Source: Nocardia macrotermitis (GTDB lineage: Bacteria > Actinomycetota > Actinomycetes > Mycobacteriales > Mycobacteriaceae). From it: a stretch of DNA of 64,000 bases. A program made the translations under genes and the position numbers. The notes below the pieces were generated by a model, which was given only the letters and a program-made list of their open reading frames with translations, had not been told where the DNA came from and ran no database searches. The DNA lies in the NCBI RefSeq assembly GCF_009604405.1, contig NZ_WEGK01000002.1, forward strand, positions 124,001-188,000, read 5' to 3'. Below, in pieces: positions 13,399 to 22,579 of the stretch. The stretch's first letter is position 1. Each line of letters starts with the position of its first letter.

Positions 13399-14400
13399 AT
13401 GCTGGACGATGTGACTAAGCGTGATCGTCTGCTCGGACTGGCCGTCGTCCTGCTCTGGGGCTTGAATTTCCTGGCTCTGCACATCGGGGTGGAGCATTTC
13501 CCGCCGCTGTTCTTCGCCGGGCTGCGTTTCGTCGTCATCGCGGTGCCGGTGCTGATACTGGTGCCGCGGCCGAAGGTCTCGATGCGGTGGTTGCTGCTGT
13601 ACGGGCTGGGATTCGGGGTGGCGCAGTTCGCCTTCCTGTTCATCGCGATGTCGGCGGGCATGCCGACCGGGCTCGCCTCTCTGGTATTGCAGTCCTCCGC
13701 GCCGTTCACGGTGCTGCTGGGAACGCTGTTCCTGCGCGAAAGGCTCGGCGCCGCACAGATTCTCGGCCTGACGGCGGCGGTGCTGGGCATGGTGCTCATC
13801 GGCTGGGATCGTGCCCGGCACGCGACCCTGCTGCCGGTCCTGTTGACCCTGGCGGGCGGGTTGGGCTGGGCGTTCGGCAACCTCGGTTCCAGGCTGGCTG
13901 CGGCGGGCACCGAGACCGGGGACAAGCCCGACCCGCTGCACCTGACCCTGTGGATGGCGGTGGTGCCGCCGATCCCGCTGTTCGCGCTGTCGTTCGCGAT
14001 CGAGGGACCCGGCTCCGGCATGCGCGCTCTCGGCACGGCGTTCTCGGCAACCGGCTGGCCCGCTCTGGCCGCGCTCGGCTACACGGCCGTCCTGGCCACG
14101 GTGGTCGGCTCGGGCCTGTGGACCTATCTCATGGGTCGCTATCCCGCGGGCGCGGTCGCCCCGCTGTCCCTGATGGTTCCGGTGGTCGGCATCACCTCCT
14201 CGTGGCTCGTGCTGGGTGAGCGGCCGACGGTGTGGTCGCTGGTCGGGGGCGTGATCGTGATCGCCGGTGCGCTGGCGGCGACGTCGGCTCGGCGATCGCG
14301 TGTCGCCACGGCGCGTGTCGATGTGAGCGGTGAATCCCACCGGGAGCCGCAAACCGAGGGTCAAGTGCCGATTCCCGCCGAAGTACGGGTGACCGGCTGA
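13399..14400 (+). CDS. EamA/DMT family transporter
   Basis: A 333-residue inner-membrane protein with about ten hydrophobic segments in two EamA repeats: repeat one runs from LLGLAVVLLWGLNFLALHIG to about residue 130 (QILGLTAAVLGMVLIGW), repeat two from LLPVLLTLAGGLGWAFGNLG to SLVGGVIVIAGALAATSARR. Members export amino acids, metabolites or drugs. ATG 13399 is chosen; GTG 13411 and an upstream TTG 13375 are alternatives, none with a good ribosome site. The C-terminal 40 residues are hydrophilic. Probably controlled by the divergent LysR gene. Confidence 0.9.
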   Translation: MLDDVTKRDRLLGLAVVLLWGLNFLALHIGVEHFPPLFFAGLRFVVIAVPVLILVPRPKVSMRWLLLYGLGFGVAQFAFLFIAMSAGMPTGLASLVLQSSAPFTVLLGTLFLRERLGAAQILGLTAAVLGMVLIGWDRARHATLLPVLLTLAGGLGWAFGNLGSRLAAAGTETGDKPDPLHLTLWMAVVPPIPLFALSFAIEGPGSGMRALGTAFSATGWPALAALGYTAVLATVVGSGLWTYLMGRYPAGAVAPLSLMVPVVGITSSWLVLGERPTVWSLVGGVIVIAGALAATSARRSRVATARVDVSGESHREPQTEGQVPIPAEVRVTG

Positions 14401-14517
14401 TGCGTTCCTCCCGACGCGAGCGATGTCTCGGCAACCGGGTACCGGGTCCGTGATCGGCCGCCCGTGCGCGCAGGGAGCGTTGTGAACGCTTACAGTGTTC
14501 GCGGCGTGGAGGTCCGG

Positions 14518-16272
14518 ATGGTTGAGCAGGGCGAGATGGTTTCGCGGAGAACGGTTCTTCGTGGGACGGCGGTGGCGGGTGCGCTGACGGCGGGTGCGCT
14601 GAGTGTGCGGGTGCCCGCGCGAGCGGCGACCGGGCGGCGGGTCGCGGTGTTCGGCGGGGGCGTTGCCGGGATGACGGCGGCGCACGAGCTGGCCGAGCGG
14701 GGGTTCGAGGTCACCGTGTACGAGCCACGGGCGCTGGGCGGTAAGGCGCGCAGTATCGCGGTGCCGGGCAGCGCGCGCGGCGGGCGGCCGGAGCTGCCGG
14801 GGGAGCACGGGTTCCGGTTCTTCCCCGGATTCTATCACCACATTCCGGACACGATGCGGCGAATTCCCTTCTCGGGCAACGCAAATGGTGTCTGGGACAA
14901 TCTCGTCGCGGCTACCGAGGCGCGCTTCTCGCGCAGCATCGGACCGGACACCATCGTGCCGATGGGGCCGGGTAAGGCGTGGTCGAATCCGGACGATTTC
15001 CGGCAGACGCTCGCCTCGGTGATAGCGACGTCGGCGAAGATGCCGATGACCGACGCCGCCTACTTCGCCGGACGACTGCTGGTCTTCATGACCAGCTGCG
15101 ATGCCCGTCGGACCGGCCGGTGGGAGCATATCGCCTGGCGCGATTTCATTGGTGCACAACAGCATTCGGTCGAATTCCGGGCGTTGATGTCCCGCACGCT
15201 GACCACGCTGCTGGTCGCCGCCAAGGACGATCGGGCCAGCACCCGCACCATCGGCTCGATGGGTGAGCAGTTCCTGGGCAACCCGCTGCTGACCGGCGAC
15301 GACGGCCCGCTGGACCGGCTGCTGAACGGCCCGACCTCGCAGGTCTGGATCGAACCGTGGGCGCGGCGACTGCGCGAACTCGGGGTCCGGTTCGTGACCG
15401 GGCGGCTGCGTCGGCTGGAGGTGCGGGATCGGCGGATCTCCGGCGCTCGGGTGGTCGACGCGGGCGGCGCCGAAAGTGCCGTCGCGGCAGATCATTTCGT
15501 GATGGCGGTGCCCGCCGAGGTGGCCCGGCAACTGTGGACGCCCGAAATCCTCGCGGTGCGACCGGAATTGGCGGCGATGAACCGGCTGGTGATCGACTGG
15601 ATGTCCGGTATCCAGTTCTATCTGCGGCGGCCGACGCGGATCGCGCGCGGACACGTCGCGTACGTCGATTCGCCGTGGGCGCTGACCTCCATCGCGCAGA
15701 ACCAATTCTGGTCGCGCACACCGCTTTCCGGATTCGGTGACGGAACCGTGCGGGACTGCCTGTCGGTGGACATCTCGAACTGGAACACGCCCGGAATCCT
15801 GTATCACAAACCGGCCCGGGAATGTACGCACGAGCAGATCGCCCGCGAGGTCTGGGCGCAGATCCAGGCGCATCTGAAGGGGAAGACGGACCTGCCCGAG
15901 GCCGATCTGCATTCCTGGTTCCTGGACACGGGCGTCGCGTGGGACGCCGCGCGGCAACGCAATACGAACGCCGACCCGCTGCTGATCAACACCGTCGGCT
16001 CCTGGGCGGCCCGCCCGCAACCGCACGGCGCGCTGGAAAACCTTTTCCTCGCAGGCGATTACGTCCGCACCACCATCGACCTGGCCACCATGGAGGGCGC
16101 GTGCGAATCCGCCCGCCGCGCCGTGAACGCCCTGCTGGACACCGTCGCTTCGAATGCCCCGCGCTGCAAGCTTTTTCCCCTCTACCGCGCACCCGAACTC
16201 GAACCCTTCCGCCAACTCGACGCCACTCGCTACGCCGCCGGTCAACCGAACTCCTTCGATACCTCGGTCTGA
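14518..16272 (+). CDS. Tat-exported FAD-dependent oxidoreductase (phytoene desaturase/amine oxidase superfamily)
   Basis: A 584-residue flavoprotein. A twin-arginine signal (SRRTVLRGTAVAGALTAGAL) ends with an AxA cleavage site near ARA. The Rossmann FAD motif VAVFGGGVAGMTAAHELAER follows directly, then EVTVYEPRALGGKARS, and the C-terminal FAD contact GALENLFLAGDYVRTTIDLA. The layout is that of the phytoene desaturase, hydroxysqualene dehydroxylase and UDP-galactopyranose mutase superfamily; carotenoid or terpenoid chemistry is likely but the substrate is unknown. ATG 14518 follows GGAGGT at 14508-14513 with only four bases between; a downstream ATG at 14536 just before SRR would also keep the Tat signal. 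Confidence 0.85.
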   Translation: MVEQGEMVSRRTVLRGTAVAGALTAGALSVRVPARAATGRRVAVFGGGVAGMTAAHELAERGFEVTVYEPRALGGKARSIAVPGSARGGRPELPGEHGFRFFPGFYHHIPDTMRRIPFSGNANGVWDNLVAATEARFSRSIGPDTIVPMGPGKAWSNPDDFRQTLASVIATSAKMPMTDAAYFAGRLLVFMTSCDARRTGRWEHIAWRDFIGAQQHSVEFRALMSRTLTTLLVAAKDDRASTRTIGSMGEQFLGNPLLTGDDGPLDRLLNGPTSQVWIEPWARRLRELGVRFVTGRLRRLEVRDRRISGARVVDAGGAESAVAADHFVMAVPAEVARQLWTPEILAVRPELAAMNRLVIDWMSGIQFYLRRPTRIARGHVAYVDSPWALTSIAQNQFWSRTPLSGFGDGTVRDCLSVDISNWNTPGILYHKPARECTHEQIAREVWAQIQAHLKGKTDLPEADLHSWFLDTGVAWDAARQRNTNADPLLINTVGSWAARPQPHGALENLFLAGDYVRTTIDLATMEGACESARRAVNALLDTVASNAPRCKLFPLYRAPELEPFRQLDATRYAAGQPNSFDTSV

Positions 16273-16524
16273 TTCGGCCGACCCGGATATCGACACGTTC
16301 TCCTCGGCTCCGAGAGGTGATCGGGTTTGCTCGCGTCGCTCGGGCGAACTCGTACGGCACGGCCGGATTCGACCGCAGCACGATGGCTCGGGCCTCCCGT
16401 GAGTTCCGGGGGCGACGTGGTCGAGATCGTGTGGGGGTGTGGATGGGCGGACTGTGACCCACGTCCCCTCCCCGATGGCGCTCCCGAGAGGTGTGAGTAG
16501 CCCACCTGCCCCTAAACTCGCGGG

Positions 16525-17760
16525 GTGGCAGACATCTCGATGCGCGGACGGGTCGCGTTGCGGGCGGCGGCGGCTGCGGCCTGGGCCTCGCAGCGGGCCG
16601 GGCGCGGTAAGGGGTCGATGATCGGCGGGCTGATCGCCCTGCAGATCGATCCGACCATCATGACGCAGCTCGGACGCAACCGGCACACAGTGCTGGTGAC
16701 CGGCACCAATGGCAAATCGACGACCACGCGGATGACCGCTGCGGCGCTGGGCGCGCTGGGTCCGGTGGCCACGCAGGCCGACGGCGCGAATATGGACGCG
16801 GGCATCGTGGCCGCGCTGAACGCCCATCGGGACGCGCCGGTCGCGGCGATCGAGGTCGACGAACTGCACCTGCCGCACGTCGCCGACGCGCTGCATCCCG
16901 CCGCCGTGGTGTTGCTGAATCTGAGCCGCGATCAGCTGGACCGGGTCGGCGAGATCAACATGATCGAGCGCAAGCTGCGGGCCGGGATGGCCCGGCACCC
17001 CGACGCGGTGCTCATCGCCAACTGCGACGACGTGCTGATCACCTCGATCGCCTACGACCACCCGAACGTGGTGTGGGTGGCCGCGGGCAGCGGCTGGGCG
17101 GTCGACGCGACGAGTTGCCCGCGCAGCGGTGAGCCGATCGTGTGGGAGGGTACGCACTGGCGCAGTACCGGCGCGGATTTCCGGCGGCCCGAACCGGACT
17201 GGTGGGTCGACGAGGAACATCTGCACGGTCCCGACGGCGTGAAAATCCCACTGCACCTTGCCCTTCCGGGTCGGGCCAATCGCGGTAACGCCGCGCAGGC
17301 GGTGGCCGCCGCGGTCGCGCTGGGTGTCGCGCCGGAGACCGCCGCCGAGGCCGCCGGGACGGTGCGCGAGATCGCGGGCCGCTACCGCACGGTCCAGGTC
17401 GGTGACCACACCGCGCGGCTGCTGCTGGCCAAGAATCCGGCGGGCTGGCAGGAGGCGTTGTCCATGATCGACCCTGCCGCAACGGGTTTGGTGATCGCGG
17501 TGAACGGCCAGGTGCCCGACGGCGAGGATCTGTCCTGGCTGTGGGATGTGCGGTTCGAACACTTCGAGGGCACCCAGGTGGTGGCCGCGGGTGAGCGGGC
17601 CACCGATCTGGCGGTGCGGCTCACGTATGCCGGTGTCGAGCACACGACGGTGCCGAATCCGTTGCGCGCCATCACTTCCTGCCCGCCTGGTCAGGTCGAG
17701 GTGCTGGCCAACTACACCGCGTTCCGCGATCTGAATCGCGATCTGGAGGCACAGGCATGA
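16525..17760 (+). CDS. murT: Lipid II isoglutaminyl synthase, subunit MurT
   Basis: MurT, 411 residues, with a Mur-ligase central domain: P-loop HTVLVTGTNGKSTTTRMTAA near residues 55-70, EVDELHLPHV, and LLNLSRDQLDRVGEI. The C-terminal DUF1727 domain ends with QVEVLANYTAFRDLNRDLEA. With GatD it amidates the alpha-carboxyl of glutamate in lipid II. In Firmicutes MurT carries a four-cysteine zinc ribbon inserted in the central domain; here the equivalent segment (SCPRSGEPIVWEGTHWRSTG) retains one cysteine only. The stop overlaps the ATG of a coupled mini-ORF (ATGA at 17757-17760), which links it to gatD. Confidence 0.95.
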   Translation: MADISMRGRVALRAAAAAAWASQRAGRGKGSMIGGLIALQIDPTIMTQLGRNRHTVLVTGTNGKSTTTRMTAAALGALGPVATQADGANMDAGIVAALNAHRDAPVAAIEVDELHLPHVADALHPAAVVLLNLSRDQLDRVGEINMIERKLRAGMARHPDAVLIANCDDVLITSIAYDHPNVVWVAAGSGWAVDATSCPRSGEPIVWEGTHWRSTGADFRRPEPDWWVDEEHLHGPDGVKIPLHLALPGRANRGNAAQAVAAAVALGVAPETAAEAAGTVREIAGRYRTVQVGDHTARLLLAKNPAGWQEALSMIDPAATGLVIAVNGQVPDGEDLSWLWDVRFEHFEGTQVVAAGERATDLAVRLTYAGVEHTTVPNPLRAITSCPPGQVEVLANYTAFRDLNRDLEAQA

Positions 17761-17909
17761 GCGGTCAGGGCCGGAGGCGGCAGCGGAGCGTTACCACGCA
17801 GGCCCCCGATCATGCCCGAAAGGGCACGGGCATGAGCGGTCAGGGCCGGAGGCGGCAGCGGAGCGTTACCACGCAGGCCCCCGATCATGCCCGAAAGGAC
17901 GCAGCATGA
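17757..17909 (+). CDS. MIRU-like coupled mini-ORF made of two tandem 75/74-bp repeats between murT and gatD
   Basis: Two nearly identical units start at ATG 17757 and ATG 17832. The first is 75 bases, so the frame continues into the second; the second is 74 bases and ends in TGA 17907-17909 that overlaps the gatD ATG (17906). The first ATG overlaps the murT stop. The 50-residue product is a repeat of a basic peptide beginning [20 protein letters not shown]. Each unit ends in a purine-rich GAAAGG that can serve as ribosome site for the next start. The structure, size and ATGA coupling recall mycobacterial MIRUs. Related copies are at 24939-25169 and 53813-53887. Confidence 0.8.
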   Translation: MSGQGRRRQRSVTTQAPDHARKGTGMSGQGRRRQRSVTTQAPDHARKDAA

Positions 17910-18616
17910 GTGAGTCGACCGTTCGGATCGGGCTGGTGCTGCCCGACGTGATGGGCACCTACGGCGACGGCGGGAACGCGGTCGTGCTGCGGCAGCGGCT
18001 GCGGATGCGCGGATACGACGCCGAGATCGTCGAGATCACCCTGAACGACCCGGTCCCGGACTCCCTGGACGTCTACCTGCTCGGCGGCGCCGAGGATTCC
18101 GCTCAGCGCCTGGCCACCCGCCACCTGCAGCGTTATCCGGGCATGCGGCAGGCGGCCGAGCGCGGTGCGCCGGTGCTGGCGATCTGCGCGGCCATCCAGG
18201 TGCTGGGCCACTGGTACGAAACCTCCGGCGGCGAGCGGGTCGACGGCGTCGGCATGTTCGATGTCACCACCTCCCCCCAGGCCGAACGTTCGATCGGCGA
18301 GGTGGCCACCACCCCCCTGATCCCCGGCCTGTCCGAACCGCTCACCGGATTCGAGAACCACCGTGGCGGAACGACTCTCGGCCCCGATGCTACCGGTCTG
18401 GCCCGCGTCACCCGAGGCGTCGGCAACGGCGTCGGCGACGGTCTCGAGGGCGTCGTCCAGGGGTCGGTCCTGGGCACCTACATGCACGGCCCCGCCCTGG
18501 CCCGCAACCCCGAATTGGCCGACTACCTCCTGATCAAGGCGCTCGGCGTCGACTCCCTCGCCCCGCTGGACCTCCCGGAGGTCACCCAACTCCGTCGAGA
18601 ACGCCTGCGCGCCTAG
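17906..18616 (+). CDS. gatD: Lipid II isoglutaminyl synthase glutaminase subunit GatD
   Basis: GatD, 236 residues, a class I glutamine amidotransferase of the CobB/CobQ type. The nucleophile cysteine is in GAPVLAICAAIQVLGHWYET near residue 94 and the catalytic histidine in LGTYMHGPALARNPELADYL. It supplies ammonia to MurT for amidating lipid II. ATG 17906 overlaps the stop of the preceding mini-ORF (ATGA). In mycobacteria murT and gatD are adjacent; here two repeats have been placed between them without breaking coupling. A perfect hairpin follows. Confidence 0.95.
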   Translation: MSESTVRIGLVLPDVMGTYGDGGNAVVLRQRLRMRGYDAEIVEITLNDPVPDSLDVYLLGGAEDSAQRLATRHLQRYPGMRQAAERGAPVLAICAAIQVLGHWYETSGGERVDGVGMFDVTTSPQAERSIGEVATTPLIPGLSEPLTGFENHRGGTTLGPDATGLARVTRGVGNGVGDGLEGVVQGSVLGTYMHGPALARNPELADYLLIKALGVDSLAPLDLPEVTQLRRERLRA

Positions 18617-18643
18617 GGATTACCCGGCTCCGAAATCCCACGC

Positions 18644-18678
18644 AACCACCGATCCGAACCAACCCCGGATCGGTGGTT
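18644..18678 (+). terminator. Terminator hairpin of the murT-gatD operon
   Basis: AACCACCGATCCG (18644-18656) and CGGATCGGTGGTT (18666-18678) form a perfect 13-bp stem with a nine-base loop, 27 bases after the gatD stop. No U-run. Confidence 0.85.
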
Positions 18679-18840
18679 CCGCATGAATTTTCCGGGGCAG
18701 CGGCCATGACATCTCCCCAATATGAGGTTGCTCGATTGTGGCCAGGGGGTGATACCGGAAACGGGGAACCGTTTCGGTTGAGAAAACCTTCCTCGACCCG
18801 GTAATCTCGCGCGCGGCCATGCGTGATGAGGGAGGTGGCC

Positions 18841-20472
18841 GTGCGTCGACGTGCGTTCGTGAAGGCTGCGGGTGCGGCTGTGCTGCTCGGTGCGGCGGGT
18901 TCCGCCGCGGCGGGTGTGAGTGGGCCCGCGCGCGCGTCCACCGATCCGGTCTGGGGCAATCTGTTCCGGCAGTGGGTGCCGGAAATCTTTGCGCCACTTC
19001 CCGATCCGCCGGAACACACCGAGGCGATCATCGTGGGTTCCGGGTTCGGGGCCGCGATCACGGCGTTGCGGTTGGCGCAGGCGGGCGTCGCCACCACCGT
19101 GCTCGAGCGCGGATCGCGCTGGCCCAACGATCCGCAGCGGGAGATCTTCACCGGTGACGACCTGCCCGACGGGCGCGGGTTCTGGCATCGCACCGAATTC
19201 ACCGGCGTCACCAAGGTGCCGATGCGTTTCGCGGATTTCGGCGGCGTCCTGGATGTCACCTCGTTCGACGGGATCGACGTCTGGCGCGGCGCCGCGGTCG
19301 GCGGCGGTTCGGTGGTGTACACCGGCGCGATGATCGAGCCCGAACGCCGCTTCTTCGACCAGATCTTCCGTGGCACAGTCGCTTTCGACGAGATGGACAA
19401 GGTCTACTACCCGCGCGTGCGCACGATGCTGCGGCTGGACACCATGCCCGCCGACATCTACAACTCGACGCCGTTCACCCATTCGCGCGCGTGGGATGCC
19501 CAGGCGCGCAAGGCCGGATACACCCCGCGCCGCAACGACTCGGTCTTCAACTGGGATGTCCTGCGCGCCGAATTGTCCGGCAGGTCAAGGGCTTCCGCGA
19601 CGGCCGCGCGCAGCAACCTGGGCAACTCCAACGGCGCGAAATTCGACCTCAACCAGAACTATCTGAAATTCGCCCAGGCGACCGGCAAGTCGAAGATCTT
19701 CGCCGGACACCAGGTCGAATCCATCGCCCAGGAACCCGGCGGCCGCTACTCGGTGACGGTCACCAAGCTCGACCCCACCGGCGCGGTCCTGCGCCGCCGC
19801 ACCCTCACCTGCGACCGCCTGTTCCTCGGCGCGGGTTCGGTGGGCACCTCCGAACTGCTGGTGCGCGCCCAGGCCACCGGCACGCTGCCGCACCTCAACG
19901 AGCACATCGGCGACGGCTGGGGCACCAACGGCGACGTCGTGCTCGCGCGCGGCGAGAGCTCGTTGAAGGGCCTGGGCCAGGGCGTGCCCAGCGCCAGCCG
20001 CGTCTTCGACGAATCCGGCATGCCGCTGAGCCTGGAGAGCTGGTACATCCCGGGCATTCCGGTGGAGACCGGCGCACTGGCCTCCCTCGGCCTGGTCTTC
20101 GATCCCACCCGCGCACGTTTCGGCTACGACAAGGCCCGTGGCACGGTCGGGCTGCGCTGGCCCAGGCAGGCGCAGGACCGGGTCGTCGCGGCCGCCCGCG
20201 CGGTCGATCACCGCATCGCCGAACGCGGCGGCTCGATGGTCGAGTACACCGCCCTGGGCTACGACGCCAACGCGGTGTTCACCGCGCACCCGCTCGGCGG
20301 CGCGGTGCTGGGCCGGGCCACCGACAACTACGGCCGGGTGCTCGGCCATCCCGGGCTGTACGTGATGGACGGCGCCGCGGTGCCGGGCAGCACCGGCACG
20401 GTCAATCCGTCGCTCACCATCTCCGCGCTGGCGGAACGCAATATCGAGAACATCGTTCGCGCCGGACACTGA
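18841..20472 (+). CDS. Tat-exported GMC oxidoreductase, cholesterol oxidase type
   Basis: A 543-residue flavoenzyme. The Tat signal is MRRRAFVKAAGAAVLLGAAG; FAD binds at TEAIIVGSGFGAAITALRLA. It aligns by eye along its length with secreted class I cholesterol oxidases: GVLDVTSFDGIDVWRGAAVG, LFLGAGSVGTSELLVRAQAT and the C-terminal HPLGGAVLGRATDNYGRVLG, whose His, together with the Asn in GTVNPSLTISALAERN, forms the GMC active site. Cholesterol oxidase converts cholesterol to cholestenone. Conservation is moderate, so another sterol or alcohol is possible. GTG 18841 is chosen because GGAGG ends five bases before it. Confidence 0.85.
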   Translation: MRRRAFVKAAGAAVLLGAAGSAAAGVSGPARASTDPVWGNLFRQWVPEIFAPLPDPPEHTEAIIVGSGFGAAITALRLAQAGVATTVLERGSRWPNDPQREIFTGDDLPDGRGFWHRTEFTGVTKVPMRFADFGGVLDVTSFDGIDVWRGAAVGGGSVVYTGAMIEPERRFFDQIFRGTVAFDEMDKVYYPRVRTMLRLDTMPADIYNSTPFTHSRAWDAQARKAGYTPRRNDSVFNWDVLRAELSGRSRASATAARSNLGNSNGAKFDLNQNYLKFAQATGKSKIFAGHQVESIAQEPGGRYSVTVTKLDPTGAVLRRRTLTCDRLFLGAGSVGTSELLVRAQATGTLPHLNEHIGDGWGTNGDVVLARGESSLKGLGQGVPSASRVFDESGMPLSLESWYIPGIPVETGALASLGLVFDPTRARFGYDKARGTVGLRWPRQAQDRVVAAARAVDHRIAERGGSMVEYTALGYDANAVFTAHPLGGAVLGRATDNYGRVLGHPGLYVMDGAAVPGSTGTVNPSLTISALAERNIENIVRAGH

Positions 20473-20533
20473 TGTCCGGGACATCGGCGGGTTAGTCTCG
20501 GCGAGATCATTTCGCCGCCAGAAGGGGCCCGTC

Positions 20534-21310
20534 GTGCCGAAGAACACCGTCGTGTCGGCGCAGGAATATCCGCGCAAACCACCGGTTCTGTGGACCGATT
20601 ACCTGATGCTCGTCGTGGCGGTGGTCTCGGCGGCGGCGATCTGCTGGGTGGACATCTTCCCGGTGCCGCATCCGGCCGCGCAGCCGATCGTCATCGTGGA
20701 CTACGCGACGTGCGGCGTCTTCGCCCTGGAATTCCTGTGGCGCTGGCGGCGCGAGGACTGGTCCTGGAACTATCCGTTCCTGTACTGGTACGAGATCCTG
20801 AGCCTGATCCCGGCGACCGCACCGTATTTCGCGCATTCGTACGTGGTGCAGATCCTGGTGTTGCTGGTCCGGGTGCTGCGCGTGGCCGATCGCGCGCTCG
20901 GCGACCGGGTCACCGTCGCGATCGTGAACCGCGCGATCAACGCGATCGTGGAGGCGGTCAAACGCCCGGTCACGATGGCGGTCCTCGAGGAGGTTTCCGA
21001 GGTGCTGCGGGTGGGCCAGTACACCCGGAACATCGCCGCGGCGCTCGAGGAGAACCGCGCCGAAATGGACCAGATGATCATGGAGCTGATCGAGCGGGAT
21101 CCGGCGCTGGGCCGGGTGAAGTATCTGCCCTTCCACGAGGAGATCATCCGCGGTATCGCCAGCACCAGTTTCCGCATCGTGTTCCAGGTGCTGGCCGATC
21201 CGCGCACGGACGAGTTGGTGGGAGATGTGTTGCGCGAGAACGTCCATCAGATGCGTCGCGCGGTGCACGAGGGGGTGCGCGTCGAGGAAACCGTGGACAA
21301 CAACGGGTAG
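20534..21310 (+). CDS. Ion-channel-like membrane protein with voltage-sensor segments
   Basis: A 258-residue protein with four hydrophobic helices in the first 125 residues: S1 YLMLVVAVVSAAAICWVDIF, S2 VIVDYATCGVFALEFLWRWR, S3 FLYWYEILSLIPATAPYF, and an S4-like helix VVQILVLLVRVLRVADRALG with arginines at regular spacing. This resembles the Ion_trans voltage-sensor domain. No pore helix or selectivity filter follows; the remaining 130 residues are a soluble helical domain. It may be a pore-less sensor or proton channel. GTG 20534 has a purine-rich ribosome site (AGAAGGGG). It converges with the ltrA gene five bases apart. Confidence 0.75.
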   Translation: MPKNTVVSAQEYPRKPPVLWTDYLMLVVAVVSAAAICWVDIFPVPHPAAQPIVIVDYATCGVFALEFLWRWRREDWSWNYPFLYWYEILSLIPATAPYFAHSYVVQILVLLVRVLRVADRALGDRVTVAIVNRAINAIVEAVKRPVTMAVLEEVSEVLRVGQYTRNIAAALEENRAEMDQMIMELIERDPALGRVKYLPFHEEIIRGIASTSFRIVFQVLADPRTDELVGDVLRENVHQMRRAVHEGVRVEETVDNNG

Positions 21311-21315
21311 TGGCC

Positions 21316-22536
21316 TCAGTGCGTTGCCGGGTGCCGAACCTGTTCCCGCGGCCCCGCGTAACGCACTGTCTCCCAAGCGATCAGCGCCCCGAGCGCCGCG
21401 CACAACACCGCGAGCGCGGCCATCGCGGGCAGTATCGAGGCCAACGGGACGAGCGCGAGGATCACCACCGCCGCGACCAGCCGCGGCCACAGCACGACCT
21501 TCGTCGCGTAATGCCGGAATCCGACCAGCGCGAGCAGATATCCGGCCGCGCCGCCGTACAGCGCGAACAGCGGAATCCCGTGCAGCGCATCGTGTAACGT
21601 GTGTTCCTCCGCGCCGCCGAGGTATTCGAGCACGTACTTCAGTCCCAGCGACATCGCGATGATCCCCACCACCATCGGGAAATGCCAGTAGGTGTAGCAG
21701 TTTCGCGCGATCTTGATCTGCCGTTCCCCGCTCGCGCCGGCCAGGTGTTCCTCCACCACGGCCGCGCCGACGTCGAAGTACGCCCACCAGAGCAGGAACG
21801 AAACGGCAAGTCCCAGAATCGATCCCACCGCGATCGGCCAGGAGATCGGCAGTCCGGCCACGCCGACGCCGATGGAGACGACCGATTCACCCAGCGCGAT
21901 GATGACGATCAGGCCGTGTCGTTCGGCGAAGTGCGAGGTCGAGTTGACCCGCCATTCGTTGCCGGAGAACAACGTCCACGCCATATCGCCCGCGACGGCC
22001 GCGATCCACAACCACAGCTGCGTGGTCCCGTGGTTGAGCGCGGCGATGATCAGCAGCGTCGTACCGATCGTGATCGACCCGATCGCCCAGCGCGTCACCT
22101 GCCCGCGCAGTTGCGGATCCTGCGCGCTGGCGCACCAGAACATCACCAGGTGCACCAGCCGGATGAACAGGTACGCCAGCGCGAACACCAGCGGCCCGAA
22201 CCAGCCGCCGGGCATGTCGTGGAATGCCTCGGGAATGGTGATGGCCACGATCAGCGCCGCGCCCATGGCCCCGAACAGCGCGAGCCGCGCGATGCCCTCG
22301 TCGGCCTTCACGACGTTGCCGAGCCAGGCGTACGCGATCCAGACCCACCACATGATCGCCAGCACCAGGAACGCGCGCAGCATGTTCACCGCGGTGGTCT
22401 CGTGTTCGGCGAGGCCGTGGACCTGGGTGAAGGCGAAGACCAGCACCAGATCGAAGAACAGTTCCAGCTGGGTCACCGAGGACTGTTCCGTGACCGCCTG
22501 CATCCGGGATCGTTTGCCACGAATCATGAGCATCAT
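21316..22536 (-). CDS. ltrA: Low temperature requirement protein A family membrane protein
   Basis: A 406-residue LtrA family protein with about ten to eleven membrane helices. The family signature VTQLELFFDLVLVFAFTQVH is at residues 21-40, with GLIVIIALGESVVSIGVGVA in the middle. LtrA was first linked to growth of Listeria at low temperature; its molecular job is unsettled. The ATG at 22536 has no ribosome site; ATG 22503 (MQAVTEQSS) is an alternative closer to the usual N-terminus. It lies 43 bases after the SRPBCC gene on the same strand, probably one transcript. Confidence 0.9.
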   Translation of the reverse strand: MMLMIRGKRSRMQAVTEQSSVTQLELFFDLVLVFAFTQVHGLAEHETTAVNMLRAFLVLAIMWWVWIAYAWLGNVVKADEGIARLALFGAMGAALIVAITIPEAFHDMPGGWFGPLVFALAYLFIRLVHLVMFWCASAQDPQLRGQVTRWAIGSITIGTTLLIIAALNHGTTQLWLWIAAVAGDMAWTLFSGNEWRVNSTSHFAERHGLIVIIALGESVVSIGVGVAGLPISWPIAVGSILGLAVSFLLWWAYFDVGAAVVEEHLAGASGERQIKIARNCYTYWHFPMVVGIIAMSLGLKYVLEYLGGAEEHTLHDALHGIPLFALYGGAAGYLLALVGFRHYATKVVLWPRLVAAVVILALVPLASILPAMAALAVLCAALGALIAWETVRYAGPREQVRHPATH

Positions 22537-22579
22537 CGTGACAGGTCTTCGGACGGGCCGTGGGCGACCCGGCGCGTGC

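Noticed and set aside
13381..17643. Minus-strand open frame of 1420 codons
   Set aside because: It is antisense to EamA, the Tat flavoprotein and MurT, and resembles no protein; such frames arise from codon bias.
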